A DNA stretch of 64,000 bases. Source: Viscum album (Eukaryota > Streptophyta > Magnoliopsida > Santalales > Viscaceae). Below are positions 13,238 to 24,761 of the stretch, in pieces. Every line of letters starts with the position of its first letter. Position 1 is the stretch's first letter. Position numbers and translations under genes: made by a program. The notes below the pieces were generated by a model. It was given only the letters and a program-made list of their open reading frames with translations, searched no databases and was not told where the DNA came from. The stretch covers positions 1,119,718,110-1,119,782,109 of the forward strand of contig OY728143.1 of NCBI GenBank assembly GCA_963277665.1, written 5' to 3'.

Positions 13238-13746
13238 GTTTATGTCCCAAGTTACCTTTATATGTTATGTGTTCTTTATATGGGTTTTATGCTAATCGTT
13301 TCGTTACAAAAGGGTAAGTAATGGTATTTTAGTCATTGATGAGTTTTTACTACTTCATAAAGGTGAAAAGTATTACTTTGGTAAAGTATTCATGGTTTAT
13401 TTGTTGTTATGAAAAACTAACAGTTTTCCTTCTTTGTGTATCCTTTACTGGGATTTTTTATGCTCATCCTAAGTTTTTGAAATATTTTCCATAGGACTTA
13501 AAGATGAATATGGTCAAGTATGGGATCAAGGAAAGACATGCTTTCTAAAACATGGAACTATACATGTTTCTTTTTAAGTGTTTTTTTTTTATTTTATGGA
13601 AACTTAGTAGAAGTGTCTACTATGTAATCTTTTGAGATGTAATATCTATAACCTAATTCTCTAAAACTCTAAACCTGAAATGATCCTCAGTGTGAATTAT
13701 TCATTTAGTTCAATATTAAGTAAGGTTTAAGTTTGGGGCCTTATAG

Positions 13747-13758
13747 TTGGTATCAGAG
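13747..13758 (+). other. Primer-binding site of element A
   Basis: TTGGTATCAGAG one base after the left LTR. It is complementary to the 3' end of plant initiator tRNA-Met and would prime minus-strand DNA synthesis. It fixes the element's orientation. Confidence 0.93.
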
Positions 13759-13940
13759 GTCGGTTTAGATAACTTTAGAGTTTAGGGTATTCTCTAAGCA
13801 TAAGGGACATTACCATAATGGTTAGGATTTCAGAAAGAGTCCTAGTTTTAGATAAAGTGAATGAGTAAGTATAACTCAGTGTTTATCTTCATCATTAGTA
13901 CATGATGATTTTGTTGATATACTCACACTGACCTGTTTGG

Positions 13941-13946
13941 TTTTAG
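13941..13946 (+). promoter_or_regulatory. Splice-acceptor-like site before gag of element A
   Basis: TTTTAG three bases before the gag ATG at 13950, preceded by T/G-rich sequence and a CTGAC that could serve as a branch site. Element B has TTTAG two bases before its gag ATG. A similar GGTTTTAG precedes the gag relic in array C near 38130. No transcript evidence is available. Confidence 0.45.
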
Positions 13947-13949
13947 TAA

Positions 13950-14532
13950 ATGGCTGGATCTAGCAGGCACCAAAGTAATAGTGGATGTGAAGGAAACTGT
14001 GACAGTTTTTTGAGTGAGCAACTGAATGATATGGGAGCTGCAATGAGAACTCTAGTTTTTATCCTCAACCAACTATCTGGAATCATGATTGACCACCTAA
14101 ACCTTTGGGATTTCTATAAGGCATCATATATGCGAGAAACAAATCCCTACGGAACTACAGGTAATAATCATAAAGGTAAGTGTGTTCAAAAACCTGTGTC
14201 AAAGATGTGGAAAGAAACACCAAGGAAAATGTTTCAAAGGGACAGAAATATGCTATTGATGTGGAAATGAAGGTCATAAAGCAAGAACCTTCCATGGAAA
14301 AAGGAAGCATCTAGTTGACTCGGGGAAAGGGAAAGAAGTTCTTTCTGAGGGATCAATTGAATGTTTTAAATGTGGTGTGCATGGTCATTATGCAAACACA
14401 TGTCCTATGAAGAAGTTTCAGGAATGGGATCACCGAGATCTTACAAATATTCGTTTACCAATACCTAATGCCATTCCGATTGAGGATGAAGAAAATGAAA
14501 ATGACCAATCAAAGGTATGGATTATTTCTTAA
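13950..14532 (+). pseudogene. Damaged gag of element A with zinc-knuckle C-terminus
   Basis: Gag packages the element's RNA. The first frame starts ATG at 13950 (MAGSSRHQSNS) and runs to 14270. The C-terminal part lies in another frame from about 14170 to the stop at 14530-14532, so there is at least one frameshift. That part shows CQRCGKKHQGKC (CX2CX3HX3C), then a broken middle knuckle with a stop and a lost final Cys, then CFKCGVHGHYANTC (CX2CX4HX4C). This three-knuckle order matches the gag of element B. The central gag domain, about 200 residues in B, is missing between the N-terminal part and the knuckles. The first ORF alone gives a misleading frame across the knuckle region. Confidence 0.85.
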
Positions 14533-16007
14533 CATTTGTTTTCCTATTTTGGAATCTTAGGATATGATTCTTGATTTTGTTTGTAGGAAAGAATTATTTC
14601 AGAATAAGTTGGAAAGGAATGGTTAATGGATCATGAAGAATGTTGAATGAGCGAGAAGTCAACATATAAGGGCTTCAAGAGTTATGGTGAAATTATTAAG
14701 ATTATTAAGTCTCTTTTGATGATGGGGTTACATTAGAAGACTTTTTATAGTATGTGTATCCCTAATGTTTGATATATGATAATTTTATTCAAGCAATAGT
14801 TATTTATTCTTTTGTGGACATAGTTATAAAGAACCATTTGGGTTTATATGATCCTTACTTTTGAAGTAATTATGGGTTACTATATGTTATGATGGAAAGT
14901 GAAGGGCATGAGATAAAATTGAGGTTAAATTATGTTATGGTTATTTTTGATGATTTTATCTCTTTTTGGGGAATGATATGAGAAATATATAGTTTGGAAA
15001 AAAGGACAACACGCAAACCATGTGACAACCTGTCGCGTCGGACAAAGCTGTGGGAATCGAACCCACAACCAAAGTGCGACTGATATTTATCGTCTACCAC
15101 TGGACTACGTGAAGTCCCTGGTTAGTTTGAATAATTATTTTTAGTTATATGATTTTATGAATTAAGAGTAAGTTGATTTTGGGTTATCTATGGAAATTAT
15201 TAACCTATCATAGAGGATATGTGATTAGGTTAATTACTTTTAAATACGAGACTTTTAGAGCAAATGATGTTGTTTGGAGCTAAATGATACGATTTAACTT
15301 GGAAGACTATGTGATTAAATCCTTCAAAAATTTGGGTTTCATTCTTATTTTGGTTTACTTGTGGTCTTGGTTGAACTTTGGGTTTTGTTGGACAATTTTT
15401 GGAGATTAAAAATAGATTATCTTTTTTATAAAGGGTTATCCTTTTCTGGATTATCTGATCTTTTACTACCCTTTTTGGTTTTGGTTTTGGTTAAAGTCTA
15501 AAGAAATGGGAAGTATATAGTTCTATTTTGTGGATTAGGTGATTCTCTAGAAGTTGATTATAGTACTCTTAATGTGAACAAGTCTTCCTAAATACTCATC
15601 ATTTGGGGAAAGTATGAGTTTGTGAATGAAATCTAGTAAAAGTTGAAAGTCAACATGACAAGTAAGTATGTTTCCTTACGATCAAAAATAAATTCCTCAA
15701 TGAAAAGTAACTTAAAACAAAAAAATTTTCTATTAACTTTTCCTACTGGGGAATCAAATACCCTTTAACCCATCACAAGTTTGTGATTTTATTATGGTTA
15801 ACTTTCTCCTAGAAATGTTTACTATCACTCTCTCTCAGAACATGAACCTTTTCTTTTTCTTCCATATACATGTTTTCCTACATGGAATCCTAGTATGGGT
15901 TAACTAGAGTGACTTCTGTACTTCTCTTTCTTTCTTTTAAAGTGATTGTTTTACCAACTCTTGTTCCGATGTGGGACTTTCAATGATGTTTCTGAGCCCA
16001 ATTTTAA
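14533..16007 (+). other. Noncoding 3' interior of element A
   Basis: There are no recognisable pol domains where protease and reverse transcriptase would normally follow gag. It contains the antisense tRNA-like module (15040-15118). A CCGATGTGGG motif at about 15966 has a counterpart in the inverted interior of element B near 45705. Confidence 0.75.
15040..15118 (-). ncRNA. tRNA-like module with Pol III boxes, antisense in element A
   Basis: On the minus strand a 79-nt segment runs from GGGACTTC to TTTGTCC. It has TAGTCCAGTGG, which fits the box A consensus TRGYNNANNGG, and GGTTCGATTCC, which fits box B. The T-arm can fold as GTGGG with CCCAC around the TTCGATT loop, and the outer GGAC/GTCC pairs. 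A T6 run lies about 40 nt further on, as expected of a Pol III terminator. The anticodon arm is poor, so a working tRNA is unlikely. A 79-nt homologue sits at the same antisense place in element B (46198-46276). Best read as a tRNA-derived (SINE-like) sequence captured by an ancestor of A and B. Confidence 0.7.
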
Positions 16008-16025
16008 AATTGTGAGGACGCAATT
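16008..16025 (+). other. Hairpin before the polypurine tract, element A
   Basis: AATTGTGAGGACGCAATT can form a 7-bp stem with one G:T pair and an AGGA loop. Element B has AATTGCG and CGCAATT arms around the same loop at the equivalent place. A GAGGACG motif at this position is familiar from plant Gypsy elements. Confidence 0.65.
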
Positions 16026-16028
16026 CCC

Positions 16029-16043
16029 AAAATGGGGGAAGGA
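16029..16043 (+). other. Polypurine tract of element A
   Basis: AAAATGGGGGAAGGA abuts the TGTAACACC start of the right LTR. A purine tract here primes plus-strand DNA synthesis in LTR retrotransposons. Confidence 0.88.
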
Positions 16044-17648
16044 TGTAACACCCCAGGTAAATAAAGAATATGAAATTTTTATATTTATTCCTATTTGTGA
16101 ATAAAATGTTAATATTAATTTAAAGGGAACACTATGCTCGATGGCTTACCCAATACGCAACAACAAGTTCCTCTGAAATCTTACGTTGCACTCCAATAAT
16201 AAAATAATTTTATGTTAACACCTAGCCATTGTAATGACGGGAACTAACTAAAAAATGATTATATATGTTTTTCAAATATTTTTACTTTTTACAATAAATG
16301 TTAGAGGATTAAAAATGAGAATGAATCCAATTTTAAGCGTAAACATTCTAATATTATTTAAAAGGTCGATTAACCGTCTTTTGATGGAGAACCTCTTTTA
16401 AACTCACTTTTTGAAAATTTTATGTGTTATATTTTACAAAATAAAATTATTCGTTAGGATCGAGACATCAAAATTTACTTTGTGTAAATTTTTGGAATTT
16501 TTCCGATAAAGTTCATTTTTTAATGAATAGTGAAAAATGTTGTATTTTAATTCAAAACCTCTTTTTAATCTAATTTATTTATATGATTAGATTATCTTTT
16601 GAATTGGTTTTAAAGTGAAATTAGAATATATTTTTACTATTTAATCAAATAGTGGTCATTGGAATTAATTTTTCTTGGAAATTGGACTTAAACTAGTGTC
16701 AATCTTTTAATAGATATTATTTCATAAAAACACGCTTTTTGTTTTGACAGCAGGATTTAATTATTAAATTAATTAATTAAACTTATATGATTTGAATTTT
16801 TTAAAATAGAAATAATTTTTTAATTTGGAATATCAAATATAGCTTAGGGTGAATTTTTGGTATTTTTCTGAAAACTTCAATTTTTGATGAATAGTGAAAC
16901 CACTAAGTGGTAGTTTAAAAACTGATTTTTCGTTTAAATGAAACTTTACCACTTATGTGATTTGAATTTCAAAAATCCAACATACATGTTTGTCATTAGG
17001 ATGTAAAATGTTGTTCAATGGGATTAAAATGATTTTTTTGGTGAATAGTAACTTTTATGTTTTTAATCGTGATTAGAGGTAATTAGTGCAATTTAAGGTA
17101 AAAATAATGTTTTAATAATATGAAGTGACCATGAACATGTCCTAACTTTATTGTATGAGTCATGGCCGACCAATAAAATCCATGGGTCAACTTGGGTACC
17201 CCATGGAGCCACTTCAGTTGGAAAATGACATTAATACCTTTTTATTTAAAGTTAAAATAAAAATGTCACAAACATGTGTTGTTTTACTAAAAAAAATTTT
17301 AGATGGGGTTATACAAGTCATATTTTTGACTATAAATATTCATTATAAATATAAAAATATTTTCTGCATCATTATAGTTTTTTTATAATTTTTAGATATT
17401 AAATAAATTAATTTATTTATGACACTGTGATGATGTAGTGATAACCTCATAAATGAACGATTTAAATAAAATGAGAAGATAGGGAGAACTCTAAGCTTAA
17501 ACTTGTCAAAAACCTATTTGATTGGTGGATTTAGAAACCGGATCACCTTATCCTCTAAATATATCCTTTTGGGACCTTTTAAATCCGAAAATCATTTAAT
17601 AATAAAGTAATATTTTATAACTTTCCAAGAGTGCCCCTCCTCTCCTCT

Positions 17649-17655
17649 TATAAAA
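17649..17655 (+). promoter_or_regulatory. TATA box of the 3' LTR of element A
   Basis: TATAAAA in CTCTTATAAAAGGCCCCC, the same context as in the 5' LTR and in element B. It could drive read-out transcription to the right. Confidence 0.75.
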
Positions 17656-18758
17656 GGCCCCCACCTCTACCACCTTACACACACCTCTCAAGCTTTTGGC
17701 TCAGCCAAACCCTGCCCATGTCATCTCTCCACATCCCTCTCTTAATCATTGAAGCCTCACTTTTGGAAGAATCTTTTCTAAGGATGCCTTTGAGCTCAAA
17801 TCAAAGGGAGTTACCAGATTTTAAGGTAATGTCTTCCCTTGTGTTCTTCTATTTTATTTTGCTTCTCCAACCCTCTAAAATATTTTTATTACTTTATTTG
17901 TAACAACACCAGTATCTTAAATATACTAGGATGTTGTTATTTGATGGATTAGTGATACACTTACACACACCTTCGTCTAATTGTTAAAGAACATACTGTT
18001 TCTGTGGATGTCGAATTTCTGCCTCACGAAACGATGATTGTTCAATATTCTCTTAACACCTTTCATGGTGGCCATTATGATGTAACTATATTTTATATAT
18101 GATATATATGGTATTTATTTTTTCTATATTCTTCTTAATTTTATATTTAAAACATTCCTTTATGCTTTTCATGTTGTGAAAATGCGATAATTTCATACGA
18201 GGAAGTGTGGACTACCGCCCCCTCAAGTGATGTGACTCGTTCATGAAATACATTGAATGTATAAAGAATGAAATTAATGAACATATTTGACCTATATAAC
18301 ATGTATATTCTACTGTAATTATAATATATATATCTCTCAATTATTTTTAATTCCATTAATATGACAAAGAAATGAAAGTAGCGTTCATGCGTATGTACGG
18401 CCTACCGTCTCCATGAACGGTGCATTTCATTTATTTTTATCTTAAAATGTTATGGAGTAGTATAAAATGAATATTTAATGGACATATATGATATTTAAAT
18501 CATTAATACTATTCTGTAGATTATTTACTTATAACTACATGGACAATCATTTTCAAACAAGTTCATTTTTGACTCATGTACCAAACATCGACAAAAACGT
18601 CTGATATGAACTCACATTATTAACCAATTATTATAACATTATAATATGTGATATAAACTGGATAATAATCTTTAAAAGAGGTCCTTAAGAAATTATAAAT
18701 TGGCCAAAGTTTATTATTTAGGAATATAATGAAACAAACAAGACAAGTTGGACTTGAG

Positions 18759-19543
18759 GTAAGGGATCCTACCCCTCTCTTTCTTTTTAAGCACTCTCTA
18801 TTATGTATTTTCCTTTAAGCTCATCTTTCTTATGTTAGGGGATGTTCTTTTATATTCATATTACTTTAATTTTTATTTTCATATGATGAGAGACCCAATT
18901 TGATCTCATCAAACCATTTTTGGAAGTTTTAAGTGGCGTCGTTAGGCTGCCGAGTTTTCGTAAGAGATTTTTCATCTCACTTTTATTCCCGTGACATTTA
19001 TGCTACGTTTTCAACTATTTCCATTGAGTGGTGTATGTACTGCCCATTATTATACACTTTTTGTAGTATAATTTCATTTATGGGTATTTACATCTTCATT
19101 TTATGACCCTTCTTCCATGGGGAGTATGTTTCGAAAGGTACCCAAGTCGGTAAGGGAACCTTTCACCCTCCTCTTTCTAAAAGACTTCTTTTGTTATATA
19201 TTTTAATTCACATACTATTATGTTGGGATATGTTCTTATATATCATTATTTATGTAAACTTTATTTCCAAGTGATGAGATACCATTTTTATCACTCATCA
19301 ACTCATTTTCTATATTTTGAAGTGACGCCGTTAGGGTGTCGAATTTTTGCAAGGGAACTTCTTAACCCAATTTTGATTCTTTGGGGTAAACATGTACTCC
19401 TTGAATATGTGGTTCTATGAATATGTGTGAATGAACTCTGATTGATTTACACTTAATATCCACTTATATTTTTTTATTCATTTGTCACACATAATTATGT
19501 AATTGATTTATCCTTAATCTAAGGATACCGTCTTTCTAAGGGA
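18759..19543 (+). repeat. Second copy of the GTAAGGG-type array
   Basis: Cores at 18759, 18960 (changed to GTAAGAGA), 19150, 19349 and 19536 (changed to CTAAGGGA), spaced 201, 190, 199 and 187 bp. This repeats the pattern of the left LTR almost exactly. Confidence 0.7.
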
Positions 19544-20619
19544 CTTCGTCTCAATCTCTTTTCATTGAGGAATATTTTGTTTATACACAACTTTCTTTAT
19601 ACAGTGTATAAACCCCTTTGACTTTTACATTTATTCAAAAGGAATCTTTTTTATACGAATCATTTTACTAAACGATAAAATGTATGTTTCTTTTAACGTA
19701 CACGGTGACAACGACCTTTCTGCCACTGCGAGTATTATTTGATCTTTGGATTCCTCAACAAGTCATAATATTATTTAAAAGTAAATAAATACCATATACT
19801 CTTTTATGTATTTTGGTATTAAAAATGGCTTTGATAATGGATTTGTTAAGTCACTATATTGAAGTGATATATTGTGATTGAAATATGGAAATGTTTTCTT
19901 TCATTTATAATTGTTTTATGTATTATGATTTTGTATTGGTACTTGGTCATTTTTCGGGTGGTTACGTGATAAACCATATGACGGGTGGTGCCGTGAATAC
20001 TAGGACAGGTGGTTACATTATAACCTCCAATGCATTGGGTATGGAAGTCGGCCGTATGGCTATTCCATTAAGTATGTGTGGAAGTTGGTCGTATGGTTAT
20101 TCTATTTAAGTATGTTTGTGTCCCATGTTACCATTATATGTTATGTGTTCTTTATATGGGGTTTATGGTAACCGTTTGGTTACAAAATGGTAAGTAATGG
20201 TCTTTTAGTTAGTGAATAGTTTCTACTACTTCATAAAGGTGAAAAGTATTACTTTGGTAAAGTATTCATGGTTTACTTGTTGTTTTGAAAAACTAACAGT
20301 TTTCCTTCTTTGTGTATCCTTTACTGGGCTTTTTTATGCTCATCCCAAGTTTTTGAAATGTTTTCCACAGGACTTAATGATTAATAGGGTCAAGGATGGG
20401 ATCAAGGAAAGACATTCTTTCTAAAACATAGAACTAGACGTGTTTCTTTTTAAGTGTTTTTTTTATTTTATGGAAACTTAGTAGAAGTGTCTACTATGTA
20501 ATCTTTTGAGATGTAATAGATATGACCTAATTCTCTAAAACTCTAATCCTGAAAATATCCTCAATGTGAATTATTCATTTAATTCAATATTAAGTAAGGT
20601 TTAAGGTTGGCGCCTTATA

Positions 20620-20624
20620 CAAAT
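20620..20624. repeat. Target-site duplication of element A, right copy
   Basis: CAAAT directly after the right LTR, identical to 9158-9162. Confidence 0.9.
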
Positions 20625-23600
20625 CATTGGGTTTTTTAAGGATTATACATTAACATGTTTGTTAGTGTCAGGAATTTAAAAAGAATGCATGCATCAAAAA
20701 TCCAAAATGATTTATCCATGTAATTATGGGAGCCCTAAGTTGAACTATGATAGAAAATGACCATATTCATGAAACTACACCCTTTTAAAACTCTATGAAT
20801 CATGAATTAGAGTCGAAATGAGTGGAAACAAAACTTTCAAGAAAATGATAATCATTCATGAAATTACTCCATTATCTATCTTGAAGACCATAAATACCCC
20901 ATCCATTTTCCATTTTGTGATCCAATACCATCGTTCTTCTCAACAAAGGAAATCATTTCACAAAACTAAAATGTCGAGGAACCCAAATCTAACTAAATTC
21001 CTAAAAGTGAAGATATTTCATTAAACTCGTTTCATAGGTCCTTTCATGGAAAAAAATATTTAGAAGATAAGCTTCATGAAACATTGGTTCTCCAAGAACA
21101 TTTTTCATGCACATGAACTTAGACTACATAATACATTTTCTTCAAAAATAATTACCTTATTAATGCTACATGTTTCACGAAACCCATTATATAGGGATAT
21201 ATGTGCTAGAATTCTGGGGAAAAAACATTTTTTGAATGTCTAAATTATCAAAAAACCCAAATGAGTTATGAATCTCATAGCAAGATGACCCATATAATCC
21301 CCCTATATATCCATAATGTGGAATTAGTTAATGGATTATGGTCTCCCAATCTAAATGAACCAGGTTCATTCATTCCCACTCTAGATGCACGATCAACCTC
21401 TTTTTTATAACAATATACCTAATTATCTCAACACCTTATTGTTTCAATACAGATAAAAGCTACCATTCTATAAGACCCACTCAGGTTATCTTAGGTCCAA
21501 CACCATCTGCAGGCCTCCTATTAGGTGTAAATCCCATCCTTGGAATCAAAAAGGGAAACTACACTTTATTCTAATCAATGGGCCATGTTCTACTACTAAA
21601 GAGTTCTTTTATCATTTTATCCTTTGGGTAACCATCTTGGAAAAAATCCGTAGATAGTTCTAATAGGGAATATATCTCGCATGTATTATGTATCCTATAA
21701 CTCATCCACTAGTGGAGAGGGAGTAGGTACATCAACAAAGAAATCTAATAAAGTGTATTCCAATAACCATTATTTTAGGAGGATATATTGTTCATATGTG
21801 TAGTCATAATTCATTATCAATGATTGGATTTGAATTGAAAACTCCATCAAATACTTTTTTTATAAGTCCCACACATTATTGTTGAAATTAAACTCCATGA
21901 ATTATTGATTATTTACTAATATATCTTGTTTCTCACATCCAGAATGACTCATGTTTTATTTGAGAAAATTAGTTGATCATTACATTCTATGTCCCAGTTA
22001 TACATCATAAAATTTCATGAAAATGTTCTCATCGTATGATGTTAAATAATAATGTTTTGGTAATTCCACAAGACCTAAAACTCAAAGAGATAAACTATGT
22101 GGGTATGATTTCCATCATAGGGATACTTAGGTCTCCCTTTTGGCTTGATCAGAACATGAAACCCTATTCCATATAATTGGATGAAATTAAATTATAGAGT
22201 TCCTAATTAAAATTTAACTACAATGAATTTATCCCAATAAAAGGAAGTTAGAGAATATATTAAATTCATCAATATTTATAATAAGTCTTGTTAACAATAG
22301 AATATTCAGGTGTGGATGACTTATGTTCTCTTAAGATTCATTGGGAAGAATTCGTTAAAATAATTAAAATATATAAGAGAGTCTCATAGTAGAAAATAAT
22401 TACCCTAAAATAGTGTGCTCCCATCCTACAAAACACCACGTTTTTAATTATTTCTTATGTATATATCAATGATTTCCTACCATTGGAATGTAATTCTATA
22501 ACATACTATAATCATCATGGATAGGGAAAAGAATAATAATTTTTCAGTAGAAAATATAATGGTGAAAACTATTTGAATCCTATATTGATGAAATGGTCTA
22601 GGCTAATATTGTATATTTAGATTGGGAGATCATCCATGAAACGATACACTAATGAGATTCCTTTTTTATTTTACATATGAACTTTCATCAAATTCATTAA
22701 TATGAATTTGATTTCTCTTCCAAAAAGACTTATATCGCATCCACTACAAAAATTTTGGCCCCAAAAATAAATAGGTAACTCTCCATGACCATGTTTTTTC
22801 AATTATAATTTTAACATAATGGTTAGGGAATGCTATGAGAATGATGTGATCCAAAAAAACTAAGTGGCTTGGGAGATCATTCTGGCAATGAGGCCTCCTA
22901 GCAAACTTAACAAGATGAGGTCAGTGTTATAGCCAACAGATCCTATCACCATGCTAAATCACATGGGTTTCCTTTACCTGTAGTACTACAATAGATGTGT
23001 TCCCTATTCGAGGTACATGGAAAAGGAGTCACATGAATCCCACATTGCTCAGAAGCTGCATAAGAGGGATCACAATATCCCCCTCCACTATCAGTGTAAT
23101 GAGGCCATATCTCCCCAAATTAATATTAAGGGAGTTACCCATTCCATACCAACCCAAGTAGTTTATGTTCATGTACCTAGGATGACCATTTGTAATCTAG
23201 AAAGGGTAAAGATTAGAGAGACAAAACATTATCAGACCCTAAAAATTATATATTTTCAGTATTTCATGATGACATATTAGAGTTTATACAATATTAAATA
23301 TGTACTCAACATCCCCCACTACAAAATAGTGGTTTCTATGGAGCCAACCTACATTTTTAACCCAACACAGTTGGCTCACCAGTGTGTCATGGAATAAATT
23401 AATGATTTGGTAAGAACATAGACAGGAATTCCAATCATGGAATAAAATCAACATATCTTAGAAAAACCTAATGGATAATCCTACATCCATTTCTATGTTT
23501 TACATAAATTATAGACCATTTAATTCCAATATTTAAAAACTAGCCATTATAAGATATTAATCGAGATAAATCCCACATTCCCACTCCCAAAAAATATCCT

Positions 23601-24761
23601 ATACATGATATGACCAACACTCTATGGTTTGAACACATTTGTGACAAAACAATAAGCATAATTCTACTGTATATAAATGGAAACACAATATACCACTAAG
23701 AAGGCCCCCAATTAAGAAATTATTTATCCGCAAAATAGGTATATGATTTATCAATGAAGGATGTATTATAGGTCTCAACTAGGGAAAAACAAGGCTATAT
23801 AGTATTTGATAATCCATGATCTAATCAATTATATCATCCTGAGTCACATTATATTAATTTTATAGTAGAATAATATTTGGTTATATTAGTCTCTTAATGT
23901 GAAATCATCTCTCGGATCCCTCCCTATAGCGCCAAACTTATGAATTTTCCTCAAGTTATTTTCTACATAGGTATTCCCCCATACTAGTAGATATTTAATA
24001 AAGTGGTTTTAAATAAGTTATTTGACATATTGTTAAATGAAGACTCATTATCCACATCTCTAAGAGATTCAATGAGAAGTTTGTGTTCTACGCCTCCCCC
24101 TAACTACAGAGCTCCATGATTTCCTAAATAGGTTAATGAAAAATTTGTAAAAATCAATGCCACAGTAGGGAAGAACACAAATTGGTTAGATAAAGAAAAG
24201 GATAACTATACATACATCAGTGATAACCCAATGGTATTGTGGAGGTAATTGGATGATGGCAATGTACCAGTAATGTTCTGAAGTATACCCACATTGTAGT
24301 ATCCCATTCCGGAGGCATTGATTCTTGAATTCATATAATATATTCATATTATCATGTAGGTTAACCTCCACCAACCGAGGGATGAACATTTTTTATACCA
24401 TAAGTTTGTTGACTGTGTTCATGTAGTTGAGATTTTTTTCCAATCAGTTGATCGTATTACCCTAACAGCAATGTGATATTCTCAGTCAGGTTAGTTGTGA
24501 GAATACTTCCAACTAACATTCTTAAACACCTTGATAGATTTTTTCAAGCGGATTTATAAAACCCCATATAATATCATTATTATTTAATGAGTAGAATGTG
24601 ATACTTTTCATTATACTCCACTTCCATATTGATAGATTCTATTAGGGAAGACAACCTGTAATTTCATTACATGTAAGAATGTTTGTGGACCAGAGGGTAT
24701 ATAGTACAGTTGACCAATCAATTTAAAGCTACTCATTTCAATGTAATAAACTAAAATATCA
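20625..24761. other. Unassigned sequence between element A and array C
   Basis: About 4.1 kb, somewhat less AT-rich than its surroundings. Short open frames (for example 20818-21024 and 23017-23280) show no recognisable family motif, and no LTR ends or primer sites were found. Two CACTACAAAA strings, near 22743 and 23319, resemble CACTA-transposon ends but have no visible inverted partner. It may be an old, unrecognised transposon or host intergenic DNA. Confidence 0.4.

Larger units (their letters stand above)
9163..13745 (+). repeat. 5' LTR of element A (4583 bp)
   Basis: Begins TGTAACACCCC and ends GGGGCCTTATA. It matches 16044-20619 along its whole length. From left to right it holds an AT-rich U3, a TATA box at 10770 followed by GGCCCCC, a C/T-rich leader, a three-unit block with about 195-bp spacing (11143, 11342, 11532), five GTAAGGG-type motifs (11882 to 12660), and a 36-bp dimer near 13163. 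The U3 and promoter part aligns with the reverse complement of the LTRs of element B, so the two elements are related. Confidence 0.93.
9163..20619 (+). mobile_element. Element A: gag-only Gypsy-type LTR retrotransposon (TR-GAG-like)
   Basis: Complete 11.46-kb element: LTR 9163-13745, interior 13746-16043, LTR 16044-20619, flanked by CAAAT on both sides. The initiator-Met primer site directly follows the left LTR and a purine tract directly precedes the right LTR, so the element runs on the plus strand. The 2.3-kb interior holds only a damaged gag; no protease, reverse transcriptase or integrase is recognisable. LTRs make up about four fifths of the element. Both LTRs end in TA rather than the usual CA, so this end probably predates insertion. 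The two LTRs differ visibly in scattered places, so it is clearly older than element B. Movement must have depended on pol supplied in trans (inference). Confidence 0.92.
16044..20619 (+). repeat. 3' LTR of element A (4576 bp)
   Basis: Full-length partner of 9163-13745, starting TGTAACACCCC and ending GCGCCTTATA. It carries the same TATA box (17649), three-unit block, five GTAAGGG-type motifs and 36-bp dimer. Scattered substitutions and small indels separate it from the left copy. Confidence 0.93.

Noticed and set aside
15040..15118. Functional tRNA gene
   Set aside because: The anticodon arm does not fold well, the acceptor stem is only partly paired, and the sequence is embedded in retrotransposon interiors.
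23017..23280. 87-residue open frame as a host gene
   Set aside because: No recognisable domain, no supporting splice or promoter context, and a length expected by chance over 64 kb.
22740..23340. CACTACAAAA strings as CACTA-transposon ends
   Set aside because: Both lie in the same orientation and no TTTTGTAGTG partner or 3-bp duplication was found; no transposase motif lies nearby.
24186..24389. 67-residue minus-strand frame as a gene
   Set aside because: Short, with no motif and no homologous copy in the window.
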